Below, piece by piece: positions 1 through 7,243 of a stretch of 64,000 nt of DNA. A program made the translations under genes and the position numbers. The stretch lies in contig NZ_BDLU01000037.1 in the NCBI RefSeq assembly GCF_006538165.1, forward strand, positions 1 through 64,000, in the 5' to 3' direction. The stretch's first letter is position 1. The number at the start of each line of letters is the position of its first letter. The notes under the pieces are model-generated. The model made no database searches. It was not told the origin of the DNA and saw nothing but the letters and a program-made list of their open reading frames with translations. Source of the DNA: Komagataeibacter diospyri. GTDB taxonomy: Bacteria; Pseudomonadota; Alphaproteobacteria; Acetobacterales; Acetobacteraceae.

Positions 1-361
1 AACCATAAAACAGGATAAACCCGCATACAGCTTCAAAACACTCAACGCATATTCCTAAAAAGATACGCAAAGCTACCCAGACCAGTCTCACCCAGTCCAG
101 ACCGCCAGTCATTACCCCCTAAAGAGCAACAACCGCGCCGCCAGCATATCCCTTCCAGATACTCTCTCTATTCTCTTGTCAAAGACCAAAACCCAACAGG
201 GCCGAATAACCTAGCAAATCCACCGGAAAGGCTCAAGAAGTTTCCTCAGCGCCGCCGGTGATTGGGGATATAGGACCCACTCTCACTACCGTCAATCATA
301 AAAATGCATGCAGCCTAAAAAAATCACCGCGCTTTTTCAGGCCAATAGGCAAAAAACCGCA
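1..361. other. intergenic stretch, no gene recognised
   Basis: This AT-richer stretch lies beyond the 3' end of ubiM and continues past the left edge. No open frame with coding character, tRNA or rRNA was recognised. An imperfect hairpin at about 313-342 (GCCT and A-run against T-run and AGGC) sits just after the ubiM stop on the minus strand and may end its transcript. A TATAGG box near 270-276 looks promoter-like but has no gene in the matching direction. Confidence 0.5.
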
Positions 362-1543
362 CTAGGCCGCGCGATCACGATCCATCAGCATATTCGTGAC
401 AACTGATTTGAAAGGGGACAGGGCATCGGCCACTCGCAGCCCAGCCTGGCGTAAAACACGGAAAGCAGGCTCATCACGGGTATAAATCGTGGCGATTCCA
501 TTGGTGGCGGCGAACAGGGGTGCGGTTGCAAGACGGTGTCTGCGTTCAAAACGCCGCAGGACGGATAGACTGCCCGGCGATTCACCGCGTGCCAGACCTG
601 CCTGGATTTCCTGTGCCAGTGCTTCCTGACCTTTCAGGCCAAGATTGAATCCATGGGCGGTAATAGGGTGCATGCCCACAGCCGCGTCCCCAATCAGCGC
701 AAAGCCGGGAGATGCAAAGCGATGGGCATAGACCCCACGCAGGGGATAGGCATGCCGCGTGCTGACCAGACGCATATTGCCCAGCCGTCCACCCACGCGT
801 TGCATGATTTCGGCATTGAAGGCATCGCGTTCCAGCTTACGCAGGCGTTCGATCTCCTCCACCGGCAGTGTCAGGACAATAGAGGACGCGCCACCATTGA
901 CAGGCAGCAATGCGATTGTCTGCCCTTCATCAAACCATTGGGTCGCCACATGGTGATGGGGCAGATCGTGCGCCATACGACAGACCAGCATGGCACGTTT
1001 GAAATCATGCATGACCGCACCAATGCGCTGCAGGCGGCGGATCTGGGAAAAGCGTCCATCCGCCCCTACTGCAAGGCGGGATGTGATCTCGCCCCCGTCA
1101 TGCACGACCGTCATATCCTCCCCTATGCGCCGGATATGCTGGGTGGAAGTGCCGCCAAGCAGGCGGATACCGGGACGCTGGCTGGCTGCAAGGTACAGCC
1201 CGCGCCGGATGCAGTGGTTGGACACAAGATAACCCAGCGCATCAACGCCGCGCCCCTGCGTATCGAATGTAAGGGGATGATTGCTGCGCCCGGTTTCCAC
1301 CCGCGCTTCCCGCAGGGGAGAAATGGCGACCTGCGGGATGTGTTCCCACGCCCCCAGTTCCTTCAGCACCGAAACCGAATGATGGGTCAGGGCGATTTCG
1401 CGCCCATCAAAGGCAGGCTCGGCCCAGCGCGGCTGCGGGGCACGTTCCAGCACCGCGACGGACAGGCCACAGGCCTCCAGCGACAGGGCCGCAGCCAGCC
1501 CTGCCGGACCGCCACCCATTATGGTTACATCACAATATGCCAT
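362..1543 (-). CDS. ubiM: UbiM-type FAD-dependent ubiquinone biosynthesis hydroxylase
   Basis: This is a flavoprotein monooxygenase of the UbiH/UbiF/UbiM group, which hydroxylates the aromatic ring of ubiquinone precursors using FAD, NAD(P)H and O2. The 393-residue protein opens with the FAD dinucleotide fold (GGGPAG, residues 10-15). It has the DGREIALTH segment near residue 46, an AVGADGRFSQ segment mid-protein, and the second FAD motif GDAAVGMHP followed by TAHGFNLGL. GDAAVGMHP with TAHGFN, rather than the GDAAH of UbiH/UbiF, matches UbiM proteins as I remember them, for example from Neisseria. The exact carbon hydroxylated (C1, C5 or C6) cannot be read from sequence. The gene lies alone, downstream of a repeat element and the nitroreductase gene on the same strand. 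Confidence 0.85.
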   Translation of the reverse strand: MAYCDVTIMGGGPAGLAAALSLEACGLSVAVLERAPQPRWAEPAFDGREIALTHHSVSVLKELGAWEHIPQVAISPLREARVETGRSNHPLTFDTQGRGVDALGYLVSNHCIRRGLYLAASQRPGIRLLGGTSTQHIRRIGEDMTVVHDGGEITSRLAVGADGRFSQIRRLQRIGAVMHDFKRAMLVCRMAHDLPHHHVATQWFDEGQTIALLPVNGGASSIVLTLPVEEIERLRKLERDAFNAEIMQRVGGRLGNMRLVSTRHAYPLRGVYAHRFASPGFALIGDAAVGMHPITAHGFNLGLKGQEALAQEIQAGLARGESPGSLSVLRRFERRHRLATAPLFAATNGIATIYTRDEPAFRVLRQAGLRVADALSPFKSVVTNMLMDRDRAA

Positions 1544-1623
1544 TGCCTGCCTGTTTCCTGTCCATCTGCCGCCCTGATGAGGTTGTCTGAAAAGCCTGCC
1601 CCTGAGGTATCCTGCCAGTTATA

Positions 1624-1705
1624 AAGAAGTTTCCGGAGAAGCCCTTTTCAAAACACTTCGAAGAACGCCGCCTTTTTTCAAAAAGACGGCACCTGAAAAC
1701 TTTTA
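1624..1705 (+). repeat. two-hairpin intergenic repeat, degenerate copy
   Basis: This is a copy of the ~80 bp element also found at 31808, 48779 and 58313. It runs from a GAAGTTTCCGG end through an eroded first hairpin (GAAGC/ACTTC arms) and the linker AAGAAC. The second hairpin (1667-1690) pairs GCCGCCTTTTT with AAAAAGACGGC, one pair mismatched, and the element ends in TGAAAACTTTTA. It lies between two minus-strand genes, after the nitroreductase stop and upstream of ubiM. It is the only one of the four full copies not between convergent genes. Confidence 0.7.
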
Positions 1706-1746
1706 CTTTATCTATCAACCGGTTATTTCAAGAAGGCTTTTCCAGA

Positions 1747-2334
1747 TCATGCATCTGCGCCGAAATGCACGGGGCTTCCCGTCCAATTGGCCACATATCC
1801 GTCAACCGGACGACGTTTCGGCGCGGTCGCATCCGGCTTTGGCGTGCCGACAAACAGAAAACCCGCCAGTTTGTGTGGGGCGGGAAAACCCAGTTCGGCC
1901 GCGAACTCCGGATCATAGGCCACATCGCCACTGACCCACACCCCGCCAAAACCCGTGGCATGCAGGGCATTGAGGATATTCATCGCCGCGGCACCTACCG
2001 CCAGTTCCTGCTCGATCAGGGGAATCTTGTGTTCGGGGCACAGGTGCATGCCCAGCACGATGGTCAGCGGCATGGTGGAAAAACGCGACAGGCGCTTCTC
2101 GATCTTGGCGGGTTCAACATTCGGGTCCAGACGCTTCATGCTGGCCACCACGCGCTGTGCCAGTCCGGGCCGGGCATCTCCTTCCACCAGCACATAACGC
2201 CACGGCCGCAGCTTGCCATGGTCGGGCGCGCGCATGGCGGTAGACAGGATGGCGTGCAGCACGTCCCCCGCGGGTGCTGGTTCCATCAGCGCGTCGGTGG
2301 AAAAGCGCGACAGAAGAAGATCGAGCGATGTCAT
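1747..2334 (-). CDS. nitroreductase family protein, YdjA-like
   Basis: This is an FMN-dependent nitroreductase-fold protein of 195 residues that resembles E. coli YdjA, a short one-domain member. The N-terminus ([14 protein letters not shown]), the phrase [12 protein letters not shown] near residue 34 and the C-terminal [16 protein letters not shown] match that subfamily. The frame stays open upstream, but the start at 2334 is preferred because it aligns with family N-termini and follows an AGGGAA Shine-Dalgarno. The physiological substrate of YdjA-type enzymes is not established. The gene is divergent from hisB across a 176 bp promoter region. Confidence 0.85.
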   Translation of the reverse strand: MTSLDLLLSRFSTDALMEPAPAGDVLHAILSTAMRAPDHGKLRPWRYVLVEGDARPGLAQRVVASMKRLDPNVEPAKIEKRLSRFSTMPLTIVLGMHLCPEHKIPLIEQELAVGAAAMNILNALHATGFGGVWVSGDVAYDPEFAAELGFPAPHKLAGFLFVGTPKPDATAPKRRPVDGYVANWTGSPVHFGADA

Positions 2335-2389
2335 ATGGTCATTCCCTGATAAACTGGGCGCCCGCTGACAGTCCATGGCCTGATGGCGG

Positions 2390-2401
2390 GTGTCATGACA
2401 C
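2390..2401. promoter_or_regulatory. 12 bp perfect palindrome in the divergent nitroreductase/hisB region
   Basis: GTGTCATGACAC is a perfect palindrome roughly midway between the divergent starts at 2334 and 2511. Its place and symmetry suit an operator for a dimeric regulator, but no regulator can be named. A second 12 bp palindrome, CTTCTATAGAAG at 2492-2503, overlaps the hisB ribosome binding region. Confidence 0.3.
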
Positions 2402-2510
2402 GACACCATGCAGCAAGTATCCCGTCCTGCCAATATCCACCCCGCCATGCGTGGCCAACGCCATGGGATCGGTATGGATTCCGGCTACGGGCTTCTATAG
2501 AAGGGGAGGC

Positions 2511-3107
2511 ATGAACACCCCGCGCACAGCCACGGTCCACCGCGCCACCAGCGAGACCGACATTACCGTCACCATCAACCTTGATGGCACGGGACAGACC
2601 CATATCGATACCGGCATTGGCTTCTTTGACCACATGCTGACAGCCCTCGGCCGTCACAGCATGTGCGATCTGGACATTACCGCCAAGGGCGACCTGCATA
2701 TCGATTACCACCACACGGTGGAGGATACCGGCATCGCACTGGGCAAGGCCTTTGCCAAAGCCATAGGCGACAAGCGTGGTATCCGCCGTTACGGCAGCGC
2801 CACCGTGCCACTGGACGAGGCATTGTGCGAAGCGGTGGTGGATATTTCTGGCCGCCCCTTCCTGGCATGGTCCGTCACCTTCGGACGCGACAAGATCGGG
2901 GAAATGGATACCGAACTGTTCGAGGAATTCTTCCGCGCCTTCGCCATGAGCGCGCTGGTCACACTACATGTCATCCAGCGCGCGGGGCATAACTGCCACC
3001 ATATCGCCGAAGCCGCCTTCAAGGCGCTGGCCCGCGCGCTGCGCACCGCAGGCGAGGCCGACCCACGCTCGGGCGGGATCATCCCGTCCACCAAGGGCAG
3101 CCTGTGA
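2511..3107 (+). CDS. hisB: imidazoleglycerol-phosphate dehydratase
   Basis: HisB dehydrates imidazole glycerol phosphate to imidazole acetol phosphate, the sixth step of histidine synthesis. The 198-residue protein is the monofunctional form, without the phosphatase domain of enterobacterial HisB. Manganese-ligand motifs are visible: FFDHML at 38-43, DYHHTVED at 65-72, and a C-terminal [18 protein letters not shown] segment. The start at 2511 follows a strong AAGGGGAGG ribosome site; the frame is open upstream but lacks family similarity there. It is the first gene of the his cluster and shares 4 nt with the next gene. Confidence 0.95.
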   Translation: MNTPRTATVHRATSETDITVTINLDGTGQTHIDTGIGFFDHMLTALGRHSMCDLDITAKGDLHIDYHHTVEDTGIALGKAFAKAIGDKRGIRRYGSATVPLDEALCEAVVDISGRPFLAWSVTFGRDKIGEMDTELFEEFFRAFAMSALVTLHVIQRAGHNCHHIAEAAFKALARALRTAGEADPRSGGIIPSTKGSL

Positions 3108-3484
3108 CATTCCATTCCGCCCTGCTGCCCCCTGCCCGCGCAACAGGACCTGCCGCATGGCCGGTCATGGTGGCGTGGCGCATGTCGTGGCTGGTGCTGC
3201 TGTGCGGATGGGTCGGGCTGTTGCTGCGTGGCTGCTGGATCAGCGGACTGATCGCAGGGGGAGCGGCCATTCTGATCGAACAACTGCTGCCACTGCCGGT
3301 CGCCCTGCCGATTCTGGGCGGACTGCACCTTATCCTGGCGCTGAACGCTCCGGACCTGCGGCAGTGGGAACTGCGCCTGCGTGGCTACCGGCCCGTGCGC
3401 GGCGTTTACGCCACCGACCCCAAGGCAGCCGTGCTGCGCTGGATGGACCATGACCGGTCCCGTCCCCTTTCCCCCGTATCATGA
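3104..3484 (+). CDS. small membrane protein, DUF2628-like, in the his operon
   Basis: This 126-residue protein has two or three hydrophobic segments (about 20-45, 46-62 and 67-82) and a hydrophilic C-terminus with [15 protein letters not shown]. It resembles DUF2628 proteins, which alphaproteobacteria commonly carry between hisB and hisH. The GTG start at 3104 overlaps the hisB stop as GTGA and has AAGGG 6 nt upstream. Its stop overlaps the hisH ATG, so it is translationally embedded in the his operon. No enzymatic motif is visible and its role is unknown; the position suggests a link to histidine synthesis or simple co-regulation. Confidence 0.8.
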   Translation: MTFHSALLPPARATGPAAWPVMVAWRMSWLVLLCGWVGLLLRGCWISGLIAGGAAILIEQLLPLPVALPILGGLHLILALNAPDLRQWELRLRGYRPVRGVYATDPKAAVLRWMDHDRSRPLSPVS

Positions 3485-4173
3485 GGCATCCCATGCCCAC
3501 GTCCGCGCATTCTTCCGCACAATCCATCGTGGTGGTCGACTATAACGGTGGCAACCTTGCCTCCGCGGCCCGCGCCCTGTCCCGCGCGGCGGCCGACAGT
3601 GGCATTGACGCCACCGTCACCATCACCGCCGATCCGCAGGCCGTAATGCAGGCCGACCGGATCGTCCTGCCCGGACAGGGCGCATTTGCTGACTGCGCGG
3701 CGGGCCTTGCCGCCCGGCCCGGCCTGCATGACGCCATTGTAGCCGCGACCGATAACGGCACGCCCTTCCTTGGCATATGTGTCGGCATGCAACTTATGGC
3801 CGAACGCGGGCGCGAACATGGGGTAACATCCGGTTTTGGCTGGATCGCGGGCGAAATCGCCCTGATGGACGCCCCGGACCTGCGCCTGCCGCAGATGGGG
3901 TGGAACCAGCTTGAGTTCACGCCCGGCATCCACCCGCTGACCGAAGGCCTGCCGGTGGAAGCCCATGGCTATTTCGTCCATTCCTTCGCCCTGCGTGGAT
4001 ATGACCCGGCCGACATGGTGGCAACCACCGATTACGGCGGCACGGTGCCCGCCATCGTCGCGCGCGGCAACCGGGCGGGCACGCAGTTCCATGTGGAAAA
4101 AAGCCAGAAGGTGGGCCTGCGCATCCTGTCCAATTTCCTGCGCTGGACGCCCGTGCCGGACCGCATGACATGA
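3481..4173 (+). CDS. hisH: imidazole glycerol phosphate synthase, glutaminase subunit
   Basis: HisH is the class I glutamine amidotransferase subunit that supplies ammonia to HisF through the HisFH channel. The nucleophile is Cys100 in GICVGMQ, and the His204/Glu206 pair lies in GTQFHVEKSQ, so the triad is intact. At 230 residues it is slightly longer than usual because of a ~14-residue N-terminal tail. The start at 3481 overlaps the preceding stop as ATGA; an ATG at 3493 is an alternative and would give a more typical N-terminus. It overlaps the following gene by 4 nt. Confidence 0.95.
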   Translation: MRHPMPTSAHSSAQSIVVVDYNGGNLASAARALSRAAADSGIDATVTITADPQAVMQADRIVLPGQGAFADCAAGLAARPGLHDAIVAATDNGTPFLGICVGMQLMAERGREHGVTSGFGWIAGEIALMDAPDLRLPQMGWNQLEFTPGIHPLTEGLPVEAHGYFVHSFALRGYDPADMVATTDYGGTVPAIVARGNRAGTQFHVEKSQKVGLRILSNFLRWTPVPDRMT

Positions 4174-5522
4174 CACGGCAGGCCCCTACTGCCGGCACGA
4201 TCCATGCCGAACGCGTGCAGCGGATGCATGAAGATGACCTGCATGCCCTGTGTGATGCGACCAACGCCGCCATTCTGGAAGGTGGCGGGTTTGGCTGGTT
4301 GGCCCCGCCGCCGCGTGAAACACTGGAACGGTATTTCCGTGGCGTCCTGCTGGTGCCCGAACGCCAGATGTTTGTTGCGCGGCTGGATGACATGATCGTG
4401 GGATCGGCCCAGCTTGTCCGCCCGCCGCGCAATAACGAAGCACAGGCCATGAGTGCGACACTCATGCATTTCTATATCGCCCCCTATGCCCGCGGGCTGG
4501 GGCTGGGCCGCCTGCTTCTGAACGAAGTGGAAAGCTGCGCGCGTAGCATGGGATACCAGATCATCAACCTTGATGTGCGCGAAACCCAGACCGACGCGGT
4601 GCGCCTGTTCCGCAGCAGCGGTTTCCACCACTGGGGCACCCACCCCAGCTACGCCCGCACCGACGGCCGCACCGTGCGCGGCCTGTTCTTCACCAAGCGC
4701 CTGCAGGATGACGAGCGGATCGTACCCGCCCACCCGCAGGCGGCTTCAACCCCCATTCCTGCAGCAGGACATGCCCCCGTGACCGGACACAGCCTGACAC
4801 TCTATCCCGCAATAGACCTCAAGGACGGCACATGCGTGCGCCTGCGCCGGGGGGAAATGGATAACGCCACCGTCTATTCCGATGACCCCGGCGCACAGGC
4901 GCGGGCATGGATCGATGCCGGATGCGGCTGGCTGCATGTCGTGGACCTGAACGGCGCCTTCGCGGGGCGTTCAGCCAATACAGAAGCAATCGAGTCCATC
5001 ATCGCCAATGCCTCCGTCCCGGTGCAGCTGGGTGGCGGGCTGCGTGATCTGGACAGCATCGGCAAATGGCTCAATGCCGGAATCAGCCGTGTGATCCTGG
5101 GGTCCATCGCGGTCAAGAACCCCGAACTGGTGCGTGAGGCCTGCCGCCTGTTCCCCGGACGGGTCGTGGCGGGCATTGACGCGCGCAGCGGGCAGGTCGC
5201 GACCGAAGGCTGGGCCGAGACATCGGAAATGAAGGCCGTGGAACTGGGCCAGCGCATGCAGGATGCAGGCGTCGCCGCCGTCATTTTTACCGAAATCAGC
5301 CGCGATGGCATGCTGACGGGCATTGATATCGAACAGACCGCCGACATGGCCAATGCCCTGTCCATTCCCGTCATCGCCAGCGGCGGGGTCGGCAACCTTG
5401 AACACCTTGAAGCCCTGCGCGCCGCGACTGCACGGGCGCCGGGCATCGAGGGCGTGATCGTAGGGCGCGCGCTGTATGACGGACGCATCGATCTGGGCGA
5501 AGCCCTGCGGGTCCTGTCCTGA
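4170..5522 (+). CDS. hisA: GNAT acetyltransferase fused to HisA isomerase
   Basis: One open frame of 450 residues carries two domains. Residues 1 to about 180 are a GNAT N-acetyltransferase, with the acetyl-CoA loop RGLGLGR and the C-terminal segment [11 protein letters not shown]. After a Pro/Ala-rich linker (about 185-203), residues 204-450 are a complete HisA (ProFAR isomerase) barrel with catalytic Asp216 (PAIDLKDG) and Asp337 (AGIDARSG). The barrel also has VQLGGGLRD and a C-terminal phosphate site IASGGVG. No stop separates the domains. HisA is normally about 245 residues and stands alone, so this is either a true fusion or two products from one frame using the internal GTG at 4779. The GNAT substrate is unknown. 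The frame overlaps hisH by 4 nt and shares one base with hisF. Confidence 0.92.
   Translation: MTRQAPTAGTIHAERVQRMHEDDLHALCDATNAAILEGGGFGWLAPPPRETLERYFRGVLLVPERQMFVARLDDMIVGSAQLVRPPRNNEAQAMSATLMHFYIAPYARGLGLGRLLLNEVESCARSMGYQIINLDVRETQTDAVRLFRSSGFHHWGTHPSYARTDGRTVRGLFFTKRLQDDERIVPAHPQAASTPIPAAGHAPVTGHSLTLYPAIDLKDGTCVRLRRGEMDNATVYSDDPGAQARAWIDAGCGWLHVVDLNGAFAGRSANTEAIESIIANASVPVQLGGGLRDLDSIGKWLNAGISRVILGSIAVKNPELVREACRLFPGRVVAGIDARSGQVATEGWAETSEMKAVELGQRMQDAGVAAVIFTEISRDGMLTGIDIEQTADMANALSIPVIASGGVGNLEHLEALRAATARAPGIEGVIVGRALYDGRIDLGEALRVLS
4766..4781 (+). promoter_or_regulatory. possible internal ribosome site and GTG start for free HisA
   Basis: AGGA at 4766-4769 lies 9 nt before an in-frame GTG at 4779-4781. 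Starting there would give a 247-residue HisA with a family-typical N-terminus ([13 protein letters not shown]). This suggests that free HisA may be made alongside the GNAT::HisA fusion. Confidence 0.45.
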
Positions 5523-6283
5523 TGCTGAAGCTGCGTGTCATCCCCTGCCTGGATGTCAAGAATGGCCGCGTGGTCAAGGGCGTCAACTTCGTCTCGCTGC
5601 GTGACGCGGGCGATCCGGTGGAACAGGCGGCCGTGTATGATGCAGCAGGGGCGGACGAACTGACCTTTCTCGACATCACCGCCAGCAATGAAAACCGCGA
5701 CACCATCCTTGATGTCGTCAGCCGCACGGCGGAACGTATCTTCCTGCCGCTGACGGTGGGCGGCGGCGTGCGCACTACGGATGACATGCGCCGCCTGCTG
5801 CTGGCAGGTGCTGATAAATGCGCCATGAACTCGGCCGCCGTCTCGCGCCCCGAACTGGTCAGTGAGGCAGCACGGAAATTCGGCAGCCAGTGCGTGGTCG
5901 TCGCCATTGATGCACGCAGTGACGGCCATGGATCATGGGAAGTCTACACCCATGGTGGCCGCACCCCTACCGGGCGCAACGTCATCGACTGGTGCCGCGA
6001 AGTGGCCGAACGGGGTGCTGGCGAAATCCTGCTGACCAGCATGGACCGCGACGGCACGGGCAAGGGGTTCGACCTTGACCTGCTGCGCGCGGCCAACAGG
6101 GCGGTGCGCATTCCCATCGTGGCCTCTGGCGGGGTGGGAGAGCTGGAACATTTTGTCGAAGGCGCGCGCGCGGGTGCGACCGGCCTGCTGGCCGCCAGCG
6201 TGTTCCATTTCGGCCAGTTCACCATTCCACAGGTCAAGCAGACGCTGGCGGCAGCGGGCCTGCCGGTCCGCCTTAGCGACTGA
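5522..6283 (+). CDS. hisF: imidazole glycerol phosphate synthase, cyclase subunit
   Basis: HisF is the (beta/alpha)8-barrel synthase that uses HisH-derived ammonia to convert PRFAR to imidazole glycerol phosphate and AICAR. The 253-residue length is normal. Catalytic Asp11 ([14 protein letters not shown]) and Asp130 (VVVAIDAR) are present, as are phosphate-binding TVGGGVR and IVASGGVG. The ATG shares its first base with the stop of hisA (TGATG), implying coupled translation. Confidence 0.97.
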   Translation: MLKLRVIPCLDVKNGRVVKGVNFVSLRDAGDPVEQAAVYDAAGADELTFLDITASNENRDTILDVVSRTAERIFLPLTVGGGVRTTDDMRRLLLAGADKCAMNSAAVSRPELVSEAARKFGSQCVVVAIDARSDGHGSWEVYTHGGRTPTGRNVIDWCREVAERGAGEILLTSMDRDGTGKGFDLDLLRAANRAVRIPIVASGGVGELEHFVEGARAGATGLLAASVFHFGQFTIPQVKQTLAAAGLPVRLSD

Positions 6284-6314
6284 TTCCTTATTTCCTGCCT
6301 ATCGGAGCATTGTG

Positions 6315-6725
6315 ATGGCCAAGCCAGAAAAATCCCGCAAGAACGCCCCGGCAAAAGCCGCCGCCAGCCTTAAGCTGGAAGCGGTGGGGCCTGCCACCCC
6401 TGATGTGCTGGACCGCCTGTTCGATGTTGTGGAATCCCGGCGCGGAACGGATCCGTCGGTCAGCCATTCCGCCCGCCTGCTGGCGCGCGGTCGCCGCAAG
6501 ATCGCGCAGAAATTTGGCGAGGAAGCCGTTGAATGCCTGATCGAGGCCGTGGCCGGCAACCGGGGTGAACTGGTCAGCGAAAGTGCCGACGTGCTGTACC
6601 ATCTGATCGTGATGTGGGTGGATGCCGGGGTGAAACCGGCGGAAGTCTGGACGGAACTGCTGCGCCGCGAAGGCACCAGCGGCGTCGCGGAAAAGGCGTC
6701 GCGCCCGCACGACCCGCTGGCCTGA
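6315..6725 (+). CDS. hisE: phosphoribosyl-ATP pyrophosphatase
   Basis: HisE hydrolyses phosphoribosyl-ATP to phosphoribosyl-AMP, the second step of histidine synthesis. The 136-residue protein has the all-alpha NTP pyrophosphatase pattern: [17 protein letters not shown] then [13 protein letters not shown], supplying the acidic metal-binding residues. A Lys/Ala-rich N-terminal extension of about 30 residues precedes the core. It is a stand-alone HisE, not the HisIE fusion; hisI is not in this window. A frame opening at 6075 is an out-of-frame extension inside hisF. HIT follows 24 nt downstream. Confidence 0.93.
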   Translation: MAKPEKSRKNAPAKAAASLKLEAVGPATPDVLDRLFDVVESRRGTDPSVSHSARLLARGRRKIAQKFGEEAVECLIEAVAGNRGELVSESADVLYHLIVMWVDAGVKPAEVWTELLRREGTSGVAEKASRPHDPLA

Positions 6726-6749
6726 TCCCCCGCAAACAGGAGAATACCC

Positions 6750-7127
6750 ATGGCCGTCAACGGCACCGGACCCTACGACCCGCAGAATGTATTCGCCCGT
6801 ATCCTGCGTGGCGAACTGCCGTGCAAGAAAGTCTATGAGGACGAATACGCCCTCGCCTTCCATGACATCGCCCCCAAGGCGCCGGTGCATGTGCTGGTCA
6901 TTCCCAAAGGACCTTTTGTCTCCTTTGCCGATTTCAGCAGCAATGCGACGGATGCCGAAATCACCGGTTTCACCCGCGCGGTTGGCAAGGTTGCACGTGA
7001 CCTGAAGCTGGAAACGCCCGGCTACCGCCTGTTGTCCAATGTGGGCGTGGAGGGCGGACAGGAAGTGCCGCATTTCCATGTCCACCTGTTTGGCGGCAGG
7101 GCGCTAGGCGCCATGCTGCCGGGCTAA
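6750..7127 (+). CDS. HIT-family (HINT-like) purine nucleotide hydrolase
   Basis: This 125-residue histidine-triad protein has the diagnostic HFHVH triad at 108-112, preceded by LSNVGVEGGQEVPHFH. HINT-branch enzymes hydrolyse nucleoside phosphoramidates or acyl-AMPs. Linkage to hisE is common in alphaproteobacteria, but a role in histidine synthesis is unproven. A strong AGGAG precedes the ATG. It is the last gene of the his cluster and is followed by a hairpin at 7166. Confidence 0.92.
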   Translation: MAVNGTGPYDPQNVFARILRGELPCKKVYEDEYALAFHDIAPKAPVHVLVIPKGPFVSFADFSSNATDAEITGFTRAVGKVARDLKLETPGYRLLSNVGVEGGQEVPHFHVHLFGGRALGAMLPG

Positions 7128-7165
7128 ATGGTTCTTTAAAAACAACCTTCTGATCAGGAAATAAA

Positions 7166-7210
7166 CGTTTTTTGGTGCGGCTTTTTTGAAAAAATCCCCA
7201 CCAAAAAACG
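7166..7210. terminator. bidirectional terminator-like hairpin with 12 bp perfect arms
   Basis: CGTTTTTTGGTG at 7166-7177 is exactly complementary to CACCAAAAAACG at 7199-7210. Inside it, TTTTTT and AAAAAA (7182-7194) can pair again. It lies between the converging ends of the HIT gene and the ABC exporter gene. The GGTG(C)-T6-GA6-(C)CACC plan recalls the second hairpin of the intergenic repeat family, so it may be a derived half-copy. Confidence 0.7.
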
Positions 7211-7243
7211 GCCTTATGATTACTGGGTGTTTTCCAGTGATAC

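Noticed and set aside
1-361. Promoter for an RNA gene near the TATAGG at about 270
   Set aside because: Nothing resembling a tRNA or rRNA follows on the plus strand before the 3' end of ubiM.
653-1624. 323-codon frame opposite ubiM
   Set aside because: Antisense to a well-supported flavoprotein and without family similarity.
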